DNA from: JANQIO01 sp036351375 | GTDB taxonomy: Bacteria; Pseudomonadota; Gammaproteobacteria; Pseudomonadales; Halieaceae | DNA: 45,858 bases | Direction: 5' to 3' | Assembly (NCBI GenBank): GCA_036351375.1 | Contig: JAZBOY010000294.1 | Coordinates: 1 to 45,858 of the forward strand | In this document: in pieces, positions 1 through 8,968 of the stretch | Position numbering within the stretch: the first letter of the stretch is position 1 | Layout of the letters: each line of letters opens with the position of its first letter | The notes under the pieces: generated by a model | Database searches by the model: none | Told to the model about the DNA's origin: nothing | The model's input: only the letters and a program-made list of their open reading frames with translations | Made by a program: the position numbers and the translations under genes

Positions 1-63
1 ATTCTGCAAGATGAGACGATGCTTATGGAACAGTTGGGCGCACACCTGCAACAGGCCGCTTGA
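1..63 (+). CDS. C-terminal end of an unidentified protein (partial)
   Basis: The first reading frame is open from base 1 to a TGA at 61-63 and encodes 20 residues ending in GAHLQQAA. The frame enters from outside the window, so only the tail is visible. The next gene starts 15 bases after this stop and its ribosome-binding purines overlap the stop region, as expected in an operon. Too little is present to assign a family, and a chance open frame of this length cannot be excluded. Confidence 0.45.
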   Translation: MLQDETMLMEQLGAHLQQAA

Positions 64-77
64 GGAAAGAGCTGGAG

Positions 78-464
78 ATGGAATCCGAAAGACCAGAAAC
101 CACTGAGCCGCGGGCATCGGTTGATAGCGCTAAGAGTGTTACAGGCGCGGAGAGTTCTGTAAGCGCGGAGAGCGCGGAGAGCGCGGAAATCAAGGTGCTG
201 ACATGCGTGCAATGCGAGGGGCCGGTGCCCTCCAATGCGCCGAAGTGCTACACCTGCGGGGCGCCACTCACCGGCAAGGAGTTTGCCTATATCCCGCGCC
301 AGGTTTCGGGGCCGGATATCCAGGGCATGATCAAGTGGTGGGTCATTCTCAGCATCGGCGTGTTCGCCCTGGGCGGGTTTTCCTTTGGCATTGGCTCGTC
401 GCTGGCGTTTACGGCGATTACGTTGGTGTACCTGATTCGCATCTTACGCGCGTACTATTTATAA
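78..464 (+). CDS. Zinc-ribbon protein with C-terminal membrane segments
   Basis: Predicted 128-residue protein. Residues 1 to about 45 form an acidic, low-complexity leader containing three Ser-Ala-Glu repeats. Next comes a zinc-ribbon-like CxxC...CxxC module (CVQC, then CYTC), followed by two hydrophobic stretches typical of a membrane hairpin and a short basic end. The ATG at 78 is preferred over a TTG at 60 because GAGGAAAG and GGAG precede it and because the TTG lies within the end of the upstream frame. The four cysteines suggest a structural zinc site on the cytoplasmic side. The function is not recognisable. It could be a small membrane regulator or a subunit acting with the truncated upstream gene. 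Confidence 0.75.
   Translation: MESERPETTEPRASVDSAKSVTGAESSVSAESAESAEIKVLTCVQCEGPVPSNAPKCYTCGAPLTGKEFAYIPRQVSGPDIQGMIKWWVILSIGVFALGGFSFGIGSSLAFTAITLVYLIRILRAYYL
162..188 (+). repeat. Triplicated 9-base unit coding for Ser-Ala-Glu
   Basis: AGCGCGGAG occurs twice exactly (162-170 and 171-179) and once with a final base change (180-188). It encodes SAESAESAE inside the N-terminal linker of the zinc-ribbon protein. The unit length keeps the frame, so copy-number changes would only alter linker length. Confidence 0.85.
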
Positions 465-583
465 GACCGCCTGGGTGCAGTGTTTCCAGGGGAGCTGGGA
501 GGGGCTACTTCACCGGTGGGCTTCTTGAGGGTGTGTGGCTCTGATTGATGGACCCTGGCTCAGGGAATAACGGAGGCGCTATT

Positions 584-3500
584 TCAGCTCTGGGCTGCCT
601 GGGAATCGGTTTCGTTAGCGGGGCTGGGGGGCGCCGGTGGCTCTGCGGCGGGGGCGGGGCAGGCCAGCGCTGAGTTCGCCAGCGGTTGGCCCGGCTTGCA
701 GATGTCTTCGCGTATTTCCGCCTTGAGCGAGTCGCACAGCTTGTCGCTGGCCAGCATGCGGTTCAGAACGCTTTCGCCCAGCACGGACAGGCCGCCGGTC
801 ATGAACGCTGCCCACCCGCGAAACAGCAGGCCAGGTGTGTTGGGTACAATTTTCGGGTCGTTGAGAGGCCCCGCCAGCTCCACCGTACTGGAAAAGGCAT
901 TACCGATAGACAGACCTGCACCCTCCCGGGAGCGCGACCGGAAGCGAATGCGGATCTCCTCCTTGGGGAGGTTGATCTCCAGCCCCCCCAGCAGGTTGGC
1001 CGTGCGCGTCTGCGCGCCATACCCGTAGGGCGTTACGCCCACTCCGTCAGTGAACTGGGTGAACACGGCGCCGCAGCGAACTTCCGGCCGGCGAGTCTTG
1101 GCGCCGGGAATCAGGGTTCGGAACATCGAGCTGGCTGCATCGGCGGTAAGGAAGCTCATGCCGCCATAGTCGACCGCGCCGCGTCCCAGCTCCATATAGA
1201 TTTGGCCATCCAGGTTGGCGGCGAGCTCGGCTTCTGAGCTGCCGGTGCTTTGCAGCAGCGCATGCACGGAAGTCGGGAAACTGTCCTGCTGAGGCAGGCG
1301 GTGCACGCCCTCGCCGTTCACTTCGAGAGTCAGCGGGTGAGGTGTCGGGTTGGCGTCGTACTTGAACTTAACGGTGGCTGCGCCGCCGTTGAGCTGGACA
1401 GCGTTGGCATTGATCTGCAACGCGCCACCGCCCATGGTCGCATCGATGTCAAAATCCTCTGCTACCAGCGGGCCGCTATATATGCGGCCCAGCTTGCCGC
1501 GAACCTGCAGGTCAATATCGAATAACGGCGCCAGGTCCAGGGGCTCAGAACTCATGATCTTGCCGTCCTTATTTTCACCATCATCGGTGCCGAGCAGGCG
1601 GCCGGCAAAACCGAAGATATTGGTCGCTACCGCCGCGGTTTGCGCCAGCGCGCCGTCGCTTTCCTTGTCCTGCGGTGTAGGCTTGCTGGCCAGCTCCCAG
1701 GGTTGCAGGTCGAGCGTGCCGCCTTCCAGGTCCAGTTGATAACGTATGGGATTGCCCGCGGTGGTGCGCAACACGCCGCGCAGGTCGCTGCCGGCTAGTT
1801 TTACTTCCTTGAAATTCACCCTGCCGCCGTCAGCCAGGCGTTCAAAGGTGACGTCGAGGCGGTCAGGGTTCTGCTCGGAAGAATCTGAAGTGTTCAGCTG
1901 CAGCTCGCCACTAAGGCCGGCCAGCAAAGCCTGGAGCGTTGCGCCTTCGCCCTGGAGGCGCAGCGCGCCGGCCAGCGGAGCGCTCAGCTTGTCGCGTAAG
2001 CGTTGCTCTTCAACATTCAGCACTTCCAGCAGGCGGAGTTTTGCAATAGTAGCGTTGGCGTCCAGCGTGGCGGTGTCCTGTTTCGTCCACTGCAGGGTGA
2101 GAGAGCCTTTAAATTCTGCACCCTTGTGCTTGCCCTGCAATTCCTCAAAGGCGAAGTATCCAGATTTCGACCCAATGCTGAGTGCTACCTCGTCGAATTC
2201 ACGATCCAGCCAGGTCAGGGTGTCGACGTGCAGGTTTACCTGGCCGGGTGGAGCGTCCCGCAGGAAAGCCAGCGTATTTTTTTCGTCAGCTTGTTCCGTG
2301 GATTCGGGTATCCAGTCGCTAATGCTGTCCATGTTGAGACGCTCGGAGGACAGGTCGGCCGACAGTATGGGATCCCGGGTCGCGAGCAGTGACAGCGAGC
2401 CGCTCAGCTCCTGCTCCAGCGAGTCAATATCGATGGCATCCACCGTCAAACCGACGATGGAGTCCCCCTCGATGCTCAGCGACGTCTGGCCGCTGAACTG
2501 GATAGTTTCATGCTCAGCGCTGTTACGTTCCCAGTCGCCGTCCTCTCGCGCTTCAACGCGCAACTTCGCCAGGCCGCGGCTGGCGGCAAATATCTCCCTG
2601 ACCTCCTGGCCCTCAGCCCGAAGGTTGATCGTGCCACTAATCCGCGTGTCCAGTGTGCTTTCTCCCGCGTCCAGCATCTCGATCAGGTCTATTCGACTGA
2701 GAGTGACGTCCAGGCTCGTAGCTACGGTGCTGGAGTCATTTTTCTGATAGCGTAGGTCTATCCCGGCTTTTCCACCCCGCAGCCCGGTGGCTGAAATTGT
2801 CAATGAGCCTGCTTCCGTGCCGCGGTCGAGAGTTGCTGACGCCACGCTGGTATGCAGGCCAGGCAACACCAGTTGGTCGAAGGCAATGTCCGCCGTGATG
2901 TGGTAATCGGGCAGCATGGCGAGAAAGGTCGGCAGGGCGATACCGGGCTGTTGCAGTTCGTCCTGACTTTCGAACAGCAGGCCAAGGTCAACGGCTTCGC
3001 CGCGGGCATACAGATTGATGAACTTCTTGTCCCGCGTCGAGGCGTCCAGGCGCCCGGTTATTTTGGTTGGACCCAGCTTCAGGGCCAGCTGCTCCAGCGC
3101 GAACCGGTCCGGTGAGCCGTCCAGCGAAGCGTTGAATTCAAGCGGCGCATCCTGTTCGCCATGGTAGGTGCCGGCAACATGCACTGTGCCCTTCAGGTCG
3201 TCCAGCAGCTCGGTCCAGGTGGCGCCAGAAGAATGCAGGCGAACGCGCCCGCTGCGCGCATACCAGTGGCTGGTCACATAGCGTGATATCAGCCCCTGGT
3301 CAGGGCTGCGTGCCCGGACATCGGCGGCCAGGGCGACTTCCCAGCCCTGTTCAGTGGATGCTACTGCGGCGCTGCCGCCCAGGTCACCGTAAAGTCCTCT
3401 GGCGCTGATTTCAGTGGCGGCCAGGTAGTGACCGTTGGAAGTCAGCTCCAGGTGGACATCATGCAGCAGCTCCTTTCCGAAGCGCAGCTCGCCGATGGCC

Positions 3501-4405
3501 AGGGTTGCATCGTGACGCGGCAGGTCGATGGCCGGCACCGGGCTTGTCATCTCGCGTTGGTAGGCATCCTGCTCGCCGTCGGCGAAAAACAGCGCTAGCA
3601 GGTCCGCCAGTGTGGCGGCTTCCACGACGCCGGTGCGCGTGCTTGATCGATCCGGAAAAGACCAGCGCTCGGAGCCGCTGGCGCTCAGCTCCAGTGGCGT
3701 GCCCGCCAGCTCGCCGTCGAGCTTGAGCTGGTAGGCCGCGTCAACATGCGGTTTGATGGCCAGGCTGAGCTCGGAAATCGGCAGGCCGTCAAGATCGGCT
3801 GCCAGCGTGATGGCTGCGTCAAAGTCGCGCAACCACAACAGGTCGTTGAGTGAAGCCAGGTCAATGTCGATATCGAGGCTGCCGGTAGGGAAGCGGCTCT
3901 GCCAGGCGAGGCTCGCGTTGTTGTTGTCCTTCCCGGCGCGTCGCCAGCGGGCATCGTGAAACTCGATCTCCGTGCCGTCCGCGCGGCGGTAGCGCACACG
4001 CTCCACGTCAAGCGTGTTGGGCAGCCACTGCTCCAGGAAGGCGTAATTCTCCGAGGGCGGGCCGTCGTCTGTCGGCCAGGCGGAGATATCCAGCATCAAT
4101 TTGCGGCCGTCGCCGGCGACCAGCCGGATCTCACCACGCAGCAGATCTGACCAGTTCAGGCTCACCCGCACATCACGGGCATCCACCGACAGCTTATCGG
4201 GTTCGCCCATTTCCAGCCGGTCGGTTTTGGCGGTGAGGCTGAAGATGTCAGCCCGCAGCGGGGCGATGCGCACCGGCAGACCCAGTTCTTCGGTCAGCAG
4301 CGGCGGCAGCTCGTTGTCGAGAACGGCCTCCAGCACGGCCTCCGAGCCCCATACAATCAACAGAAGCAGGATCAAGAGGCTGAGCAGGCGTAGCGGTCGG
4401 GTCAC
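584..4405 (-). CDS. AsmA-like large envelope protein
   Basis: A 1273-residue protein with one N-terminal membrane anchor (about residues 4-25, very Leu-rich) followed by a long beta-rich region. Its C-terminal part carries an AsmA-like end with the sequence ELAGPLNDPKI. Proteins of this group (AsmA, YhdP, TamB relatives) are periplasmic, repeating-beta-groove bridges implicated in phospholipid transport between inner and outer membrane. That role is family knowledge and was not shown here. The start is a GTG at 4405 with only a weak ribosome site. The C-terminus is Ala/Pro-rich. The gene lies 82 bases downstream of alr in the same direction, so it could be the last gene of the D-amino-acid operon or have its own promoter. 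Assignment to a subfamily is uncertain. Confidence 0.85.
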   Translation of the reverse strand: MTRPLRLLSLLILLLLIVWGSEAVLEAVLDNELPPLLTEELGLPVRIAPLRADIFSLTAKTDRLEMGEPDKLSVDARDVRVSLNWSDLLRGEIRLVAGDGRKLMLDISAWPTDDGPPSENYAFLEQWLPNTLDVERVRYRRADGTEIEFHDARWRRAGKDNNNASLAWQSRFPTGSLDIDIDLASLNDLLWLRDFDAAITLAADLDGLPISELSLAIKPHVDAAYQLKLDGELAGTPLELSASGSERWSFPDRSSTRTGVVEAATLADLLALFFADGEQDAYQREMTSPVPAIDLPRHDATLAIGELRFGKELLHDVHLELTSNGHYLAATEISARGLYGDLGGSAAVASTEQGWEVALAADVRARSPDQGLISRYVTSHWYARSGRVRLHSSGATWTELLDDLKGTVHVAGTYHGEQDAPLEFNASLDGSPDRFALEQLALKLGPTKITGRLDASTRDKKFINLYARGEAVDLGLLFESQDELQQPGIALPTFLAMLPDYHITADIAFDQLVLPGLHTSVASATLDRGTEAGSLTISATGLRGGKAGIDLRYQKNDSSTVATSLDVTLSRIDLIEMLDAGESTLDTRISGTINLRAEGQEVREIFAASRGLAKLRVEAREDGDWERNSAEHETIQFSGQTSLSIEGDSIVGLTVDAIDIDSLEQELSGSLSLLATRDPILSADLSSERLNMDSISDWIPESTEQADEKNTLAFLRDAPPGQVNLHVDTLTWLDREFDEVALSIGSKSGYFAFEELQGKHKGAEFKGSLTLQWTKQDTATLDANATIAKLRLLEVLNVEEQRLRDKLSAPLAGALRLQGEGATLQALLAGLSGELQLNTSDSSEQNPDRLDVTFERLADGGRVNFKEVKLAGSDLRGVLRTTAGNPIRYQLDLEGGTLDLQPWELASKPTPQDKESDGALAQTAAVATNIFGFAGRLLGTDDGENKDGKIMSSEPLDLAPLFDIDLQVRGKLGRIYSGPLVAEDFDIDATMGGGALQINANAVQLNGGAATVKFKYDANPTPHPLTLEVNGEGVHRLPQQDSFPTSVHALLQSTGSSEAELAANLDGQIYMELGRGAVDYGGMSFLTADAASSMFRTLIPGAKTRRPEVRCGAVFTQFTDGVGVTPYGYGAQTRTANLLGGLEINLPKEEIRIRFRSRSREGAGLSIGNAFSSTVELAGPLNDPKIVPNTPGLLFRGWAAFMTGGLSVLGESVLNRMLASDKLCDSLKAEIREDICKPGQPLANSALACPAPAAEPPAPPSPANETDSQAAQS

Positions 4406-4487
4406 AGGTAGCGCGTCGAGTAGGGGGATGGGAATGGTAGCAACCGCGGCATTACAGGGTCACGTAAAGAGTGGTAAGTTTTCCGGT

Positions 4488-5573
4488 CTACTGGCCGCTG
4501 TAGATGCGCGGCACACGCGGCAGCATGCGCGTCATCACCTCGTAGCCAATGCTGTTGGCATGGGCGGCTACCTCGTTGGCAGTAATGCCATTGCCCCAGA
4601 GCTCCACCGGTTCACCGACGGCGACCGGCGGCAAATCGGTTACGTCCACGGTAATCATGTCCATGGATACCCGGCCTACCAGCGGCGCGCGCCGGTGGTT
4701 GATCAGCACCGGGGTGCCATTGCCGGCATTGCGCGGGTAGCCGTCGCCGTAGCCCACCGGCACGGTGGCAATCTGGCTGTTGCGGCGCGCAGTCCAGGCG
4801 CCGCCGTAGCCCACCGTCTCGCCGGCGGCCACCTCGCGAACCGCAATCACCTGCGACTGCAGGGTCATTACCGGCTTCAGCTTGTCCGCTTCCGGGTGCG
4901 GCCCGGGGAAGGGTGACTGCCCGTACAGCATCACCCCGGCCCGGTTCCAGGCGCCGCGGGCGTCTGGCCAGCCCAGTATGCCGGGCGAGTTGGCCATGCT
5001 GCAGGGCGCCCCGAGGGCATCGGTGTGCTGCCGAAAGGCCTTGATCTGTTGCGGCGTGAAGTCGTTGTCCAGCTCATCGGCGCAGGCCAGGTGGGTGGCC
5101 AGCACCACCTCGTCTGCCACGTTGTTGAGTGCGCGCAGGCGCTTGAGCAGGTCGGCGGATTCATCCAGCGCGAAACCGAGCCGGTGCATGCCGCTGTCGA
5201 GTTTGAGCCAGCAGGTCAGCGGCTTTGGCAGGGGCGCCGCTTCCAGGGTTTCCAGCTGCCAGCGGTTCTGCAGCATCACCCAGAAATCACGGCGGGCGGC
5301 GATCTCCAGCTCCGTCGGCTCGAAAAACCCTTCCATCAGCATGATGGGGCGGGTCAGGCCGGCGTTGCGCAGCTCCTCTGCCTCTTCGATGCAGGCCACC
5401 GCGAACGCGGAGACCAGCGGCTCCAGCGCCTTCGCGGCGGGGATCGCACCGTGGCCGTAGGCGTTGGCCTTCACCACCGCCATCAGCTGGCCGTCACCGC
5501 CCAAGCTGCGTGCCAGCCGGCCGTTGTGACGCAGGGCTTCCAGGTCGACGATCGCCTGAGTGGGTCGCGCCAT
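4488..5573 (-). CDS. alr: Alanine racemase
   Basis: A 361-residue fold-type III PLP enzyme interconverting L- and D-alanine, of normal length for the family. The PLP lysine is K35 in AVVKANAYGHG. The C-terminal domain carries VGYGGAW, which supplies the second catalytic Tyr, and the motif PVGYGDGYPR. The ATG at 5573-5571 shares one base with the TGA of the upstream transaminase gene (TGATG), so translation is probably coupled. D-alanine normally feeds peptidoglycan synthesis. Placement directly after a D-amino-acid transaminase instead suggests that it supplies or drains D-Ala for D-Glu exchange. A DadX-type catabolic role is equally possible from sequence alone. Confidence 0.95.
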   Translation of the reverse strand: MARPTQAIVDLEALRHNGRLARSLGGDGQLMAVVKANAYGHGAIPAAKALEPLVSAFAVACIEEAEELRNAGLTRPIMLMEGFFEPTELEIAARRDFWVMLQNRWQLETLEAAPLPKPLTCWLKLDSGMHRLGFALDESADLLKRLRALNNVADEVVLATHLACADELDNDFTPQQIKAFRQHTDALGAPCSMANSPGILGWPDARGAWNRAGVMLYGQSPFPGPHPEADKLKPVMTLQSQVIAVREVAAGETVGYGGAWTARRNSQIATVPVGYGDGYPRNAGNGTPVLINHRRAPLVGRVSMDMITVDVTDLPPVAVGEPVELWGNGITANEVAAHANSIGYEVMTRMLPRVPRIYSGQ

Positions 5574-6430
5574 CAGTAGTCGTACTTGAATTCCGAAAAC
5601 AGGGCCTGGGCGCGCTCCCAGATTGGGCCGGGCTGGCCGTCGCCCACCGGGGCACCATCAACCATCACCACCGGAGCCACCTCCTTGGTGGAGGAGGTGA
5701 GCCAGACCTCGTCGGCGTGGCGCAGCTCATCCAGAGACACCACTCGTTCCTCGACCGGGATACTGCCGTCGGCGCGCAGGATTTCCACCAGCAGCAGGCG
5801 GGTGATGCCGGGCAGGATCTGGTGGTCCGTGTCGGGCGTGATCACCACGCCGTCTTTCACGATAAACACATTGCAGGCGGCGGCCTCGGTAATTTCGCCC
5901 GCGGCGTTATAGAGAATGGTCTCATCGCTGCCGCTGCCGTGGCTCTGGTTGTAGTGGATCACATTGCCGAGCAGGGCGGTGGACTTGATGTTGCAGCGCC
6001 GCCAGCGCAGGTCCTCGGTAGTGGTGACCGTGTAGGTTTTGCTCGTCGAGCGGTCTGCGACCGGCGCCGGCGGAATCTCGAAGGTGTAACCGAACACCGT
6101 GGGTGCTACACCTTCGGGGTAGGCGTGGTTGCGCTTGCTGTCGGCACCGCGGCTGACGTGCAGGTAGATGCCCAGGTCACCGCCGCCGTTCTCTTCCATC
6201 AGCCGGTCGCATACCTGGTGCCACTGCTCCTCGCTCCAGTCGAGCTTGATATCAATGGCCGCCAGGCCGTTTTTCATGCGCTCGATATGCGGCCCGAAGC
6301 CGACCATACGGCCCCCGTAGGAGGGCACCACCTCGTAGATGCCGTCGCCGAACAGGAAGCCGCGGTCCATGGGGCTGATGCGGGTTTCTTCCAGTGGCAG
6401 GTAGTCCCCGTTGAGGTACGCGATAGTCAT
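5573..6430 (-). CDS. dat: D-amino acid transaminase
   Basis: A 285-residue class IV PLP aminotransferase. The expected reaction is D-Ala + 2-oxoglutarate to pyruvate + D-Glu, reversibly. The PLP lysine is K149 in CNIKS, and E182 sits in ITEAAACNVF. The motif RNH at residues 100-102 matches the Arg-Asn-His that binds substrate carboxylate in Bacillus D-amino-acid transaminase, which favours this assignment over branched-chain transaminase or aminodeoxychorismate lyase. Its start overlaps the upstream DUF4392 gene by four bases and its stop overlaps alr by one. It is the enzymatic link between the alanine racemase and the D-glutamate-related genes. Confidence 0.92.
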   Translation of the reverse strand: MTIAYLNGDYLPLEETRISPMDRGFLFGDGIYEVVPSYGGRMVGFGPHIERMKNGLAAIDIKLDWSEEQWHQVCDRLMEENGGGDLGIYLHVSRGADSKRNHAYPEGVAPTVFGYTFEIPPAPVADRSTSKTYTVTTTEDLRWRRCNIKSTALLGNVIHYNQSHGSGSDETILYNAAGEITEAAACNVFIVKDGVVITPDTDHQILPGITRLLLVEILRADGSIPVEERVVSLDELRHADEVWLTSSTKEVAPVVMVDGAPVGDGQPGPIWERAQALFSEFKYDY

Positions 6431-7353
6431 GCTGTTTCTCCAAAACCGGTCAGTTCGCGCAGCGAATGCAGGATAGTTTCGCCGATTTCCGCCCCAAAAC
6501 CATCTTCAGTGGGGGTCGGCTCACGGGTGACGCCATCGACGCTGCCGCGCTCGCTCAGGTAGTTGAGCAGGCGCCGCGGTGAGATATGCGCCAGCAGGTC
6601 TTCGCCGCGCCAGTAACCCAGCAGGGCGATCAGGCCATAGGCTCCCCAGTTGGAGACATCGGCTACCAGCAACTCGTCGCAGCGGGTGGTGCTGGGTTCA
6701 ATGTCCAGCGCTTCCAGCACATCGAGCACGTTACCCATACCAATCTCGTTGCCGCCATCGCCGATGGCGATGGTGGGGCAGCCAGCCAACTCGACAAAGT
6801 AGTCAAAGCAGGCACAGCGCTCGGTGATGTCCTCGCCGAGCATGTTGTAGTAGCGCCCCTCGGCGGTAAGCCCCGGCCGCTCGATGCTGACCACCGCGCT
6901 GGGCTTGATGCGCACCAGTGCATCCAGGGTGCTGATCTCCGGGTCCCCTGAGCGCCGCCCGCCACGCAGGCGCACCGGCTCGATGCCCTCGTCGGTAACG
7001 CGGCCGGCGCTGTTGCCGACGGCGATTTCGTGCACCCGGTAGTCCTCGGCCAGGGTCCGCGAGAGCGGGGTGCCACACACCAGTACCGGCTCGGCGCCGA
7101 GGTATTCGAGGGTTTCGTAAAGGGCCAGCGCACCCACCGGGCCATCGGTTTCGTAGGTGTCGTCCACCGGGAAGCCGGTGCCGATCAGCACCGTGCCGCG
7201 GATATCGCGCAGCGCCTGTGCGGCGCGCAGGTAATAGCCGGGCTCGAGCGCTTCCTGCACGGCAGCCATGCCGCGGTGGTTGCGATCCACCAGCAGATTC
7301 TCGATGGCTTTACTCAGCGCCATGTCCTTGTCGCTGCTTTTACTGTCAGTCAT
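6427..7353 (-). CDS. DUF4392 protein, putative D-glutamate cyclase
   Basis: A 308-residue soluble protein recognised as DUF4392 by its overall sequence, including GTGFPVDDTYETDGPVGA near residues 58-75 and AIGDGGNEIGMGN near 195-210. In mammals the DUF4392 region forms the C-terminal part of DGLUCY, a mitochondrial enzyme interconverting D-glutamate and 5-oxo-D-proline. Here it is a free-standing gene that overlaps pxpC by 8 bases and dat by 4 bases. The inferred job is cyclising D-Glu made by the transaminase, or opening 5-oxo-D-proline. The Gly-rich motif may form the active site but this was not tested. The family call is strong and the activity is an inference. Confidence 0.82.
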   Translation of the reverse strand: MTDSKSSDKDMALSKAIENLLVDRNHRGMAAVQEALEPGYYLRAAQALRDIRGTVLIGTGFPVDDTYETDGPVGALALYETLEYLGAEPVLVCGTPLSRTLAEDYRVHEIAVGNSAGRVTDEGIEPVRLRGGRRSGDPEISTLDALVRIKPSAVVSIERPGLTAEGRYYNMLGEDITERCACFDYFVELAGCPTIAIGDGGNEIGMGNVLDVLEALDIEPSTTRCDELLVADVSNWGAYGLIALLGYWRGEDLLAHISPRRLLNYLSERGSVDGVTREPTPTEDGFGAEIGETILHSLRELTGFGETA

Positions 7354-8287
7354 TTATCGGGTCCAGGGTCATACGCCGGTGCATACTGCGGGCCATGTGG
7401 AACAGGTTGTCGGCGGCGTGCGGTGTCACCGGTTCAAACCGTACGGTGGCGCCCGGCATCAGCTGCGCCAGTCTACCGGTATCCAGCGACAGCGCCGATC
7501 CGATTTTAGGATAGCCGCCAATGGTCTGCCGGTCCTGCAGCAGTACGATCGGTTGGCCGTCTGCCGGTACCTGGATGGCACCCATGCAGATCCCCTCGGA
7601 GAGGATGCCCTTGATATCACACTGGATAACAGGCCCCTCCAGGCGATAACCCATGCGATCGGCGCGCTCGGTCACGGTGTAGGCGCCGGCGAAGAAACGT
7701 CGCTGCTGCAGGCGCGGGAAGTGGTGTTGCTGGTAGCCGGGCAATACCCGCACGGAGATATCCGTCTGGTAGGGCCGACGGTTCGGGTCGTTCAGCGCCA
7801 GGCACTGTGCTTCGGTGGTGCCGCGGGCGGGCAGGGTGTCGCCGCTGTCCAGTTTGCCACCGTCCAGGCCGCCGATACCCTCGCGCACCACGGTGGCGGT
7901 ACTGCCGAAGCTGGGGGCGATATCGAAACCGCCGTGGACGGCCAGGTAGCTGCGGCAGAACTTTTGTGCGAAACCCAGTTCGACAATATCGCCTGCCTCG
8001 ATCCGGTGGCTTCTCCAGGTGGCTTTCTCCGCGCCGTTGATGGTCAGCGCCTGGTCGCCCCCGGTCACCGCCAGCAAGGTGTTGACCTGGGCTTCCAGCT
8101 TGAGGCCCCCGAAGCTCGCCTCGATGGCGGTGGCAAAGGAGTCGTTGTGCACCAGCCGGTTGGCCCAGCTCATGGCCAGCCGGTCCAGCGGTCCGCCGTT
8201 GGTAAGGCCGATGCGGTGTTGCCCGTAGCGGCCGCCGTCCTGCAACAGGCTCAACATGCCGGGGTTGAGCACGCTGAAACCGCTCAC
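7346..8287 (-). CDS. pxpC: 5-oxoprolinase subunit C (biotin-dependent carboxyltransferase-like)
   Basis: A 313-residue protein of the KipA/YbgK/PxpC family, close to the roughly 310 residues of the E. coli protein. The N-terminus contains LNPGMLSLLQDGGRYG and the family motif GGPLDRLAMSWANRLV. Together with PxpA and PxpB it forms the ATP-dependent bacterial 5-oxoprolinase that opens 5-oxo-L-proline to glutamate. The start is a GTG at 8287 overlapping the pxpB TGA (GTGA), so the two subunits are probably made in step. The 3' end overlaps the DUF4392 gene by 8 bases. Confidence 0.92.
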   Translation of the reverse strand: MSGFSVLNPGMLSLLQDGGRYGQHRIGLTNGGPLDRLAMSWANRLVHNDSFATAIEASFGGLKLEAQVNTLLAVTGGDQALTINGAEKATWRSHRIEAGDIVELGFAQKFCRSYLAVHGGFDIAPSFGSTATVVREGIGGLDGGKLDSGDTLPARGTTEAQCLALNDPNRRPYQTDISVRVLPGYQQHHFPRLQQRRFFAGAYTVTERADRMGYRLEGPVIQCDIKGILSEGICMGAIQVPADGQPIVLLQDRQTIGGYPKIGSALSLDTGRLAQLMPGATVRFEPVTPHAADNLFHMARSMHRRMTLDPIND

Positions 8288-8961
8288 AGTTCGCCTCCCA
8301 GGTCGATAAAGGCCTGGCGGTCGATGGCCTCGAAGCGCACCCGGTCGCCGACATTGACCGGCATGGTGGGCGTGGCCTCCGGGTCGAACATGCGCTGCGG
8401 GCAGCGGCCGATGAGGTTCCAGCCACCGGGTGAAGGGGCGGGGTAGACCGCAGTCTGGCGATCGGCGATGGCCACTGCACCGCGCGGTACTGCCTGGCGC
8501 GGCGTGGTCAGGCGCGGCGCTGCGATACGCTCGTCTACCTGGCCGAGATAGGCAAAGCCCGGCGCGAAGCCGATGGCATAGACCCGGTACTCGGTGGCCT
8601 GGTGGATCGCCACTACCTCATCGGGGCTGAGTGCGGCCTGCTGGGCCAGTGCTTCCAGGTCGGGGCCGACTTCCGGGTGGTAGTACACCGGTAGTGTCAC
8701 CAGGTTGCCTTCACCGGCCTCGCCGATATCCATGGCATCCAGTGCCCGGTGAATTCGCTGGCGCGCCGCCATGTGGTCGATATGGACGAGGTTGTAGATC
8801 ACCAGCACCGAGGCGTAGGAGGGCACCAGGTCAACCAGTGCCTCGCCCAGGGCGGACTCGATGGCGAAGGTGGCGGCCTGTACGCGATGGGAAACCTCGG
8901 GACTCGCCGCCTCGCCCAGGTACACCATCAGCGCATCTTCGCCTGCGAAGTGAATCTCCAC
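8284..8961 (-). CDS. pxpB: 5-oxoprolinase subunit B (KipI-like)
   Basis: A 225-residue carboxyltransferase-type subunit, with family landmarks VDLVPSYASVLV, YAIGFAPGFAYLG and PGGWNLIGRCP. The frame is open much further upstream, but that part is antisense-like sequence within pxpA. The GTG at 8961, seven bases after the pxpA stop, gives the normal length (E. coli PxpB is about 218 residues), so I chose it. The ribosome site is weak, which suggests coupling to pxpA termination. In Bacillus the homologue KipI also inhibits a sporulation kinase, which is not relevant to this context. Confidence 0.9.
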   Translation of the reverse strand: MEIHFAGEDALMVYLGEAASPEVSHRVQAATFAIESALGEALVDLVPSYASVLVIYNLVHIDHMAARQRIHRALDAMDIGEAGEGNLVTLPVYYHPEVGPDLEALAQQAALSPDEVVAIHQATEYRVYAIGFAPGFAYLGQVDERIAAPRLTTPRQAVPRGAVAIADRQTAVYPAPSPGGWNLIGRCPQRMFDPEATPTMPVNVGDRVRFEAIDRQAFIDLGGEL

Positions 8962-8968
8962 CCTGGCG

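Noticed and set aside
7268..8446. 392-codon plus-strand frame
   Set aside because: Antisense to DUF4392, pxpC and pxpB, all of which have recognised family motifs.
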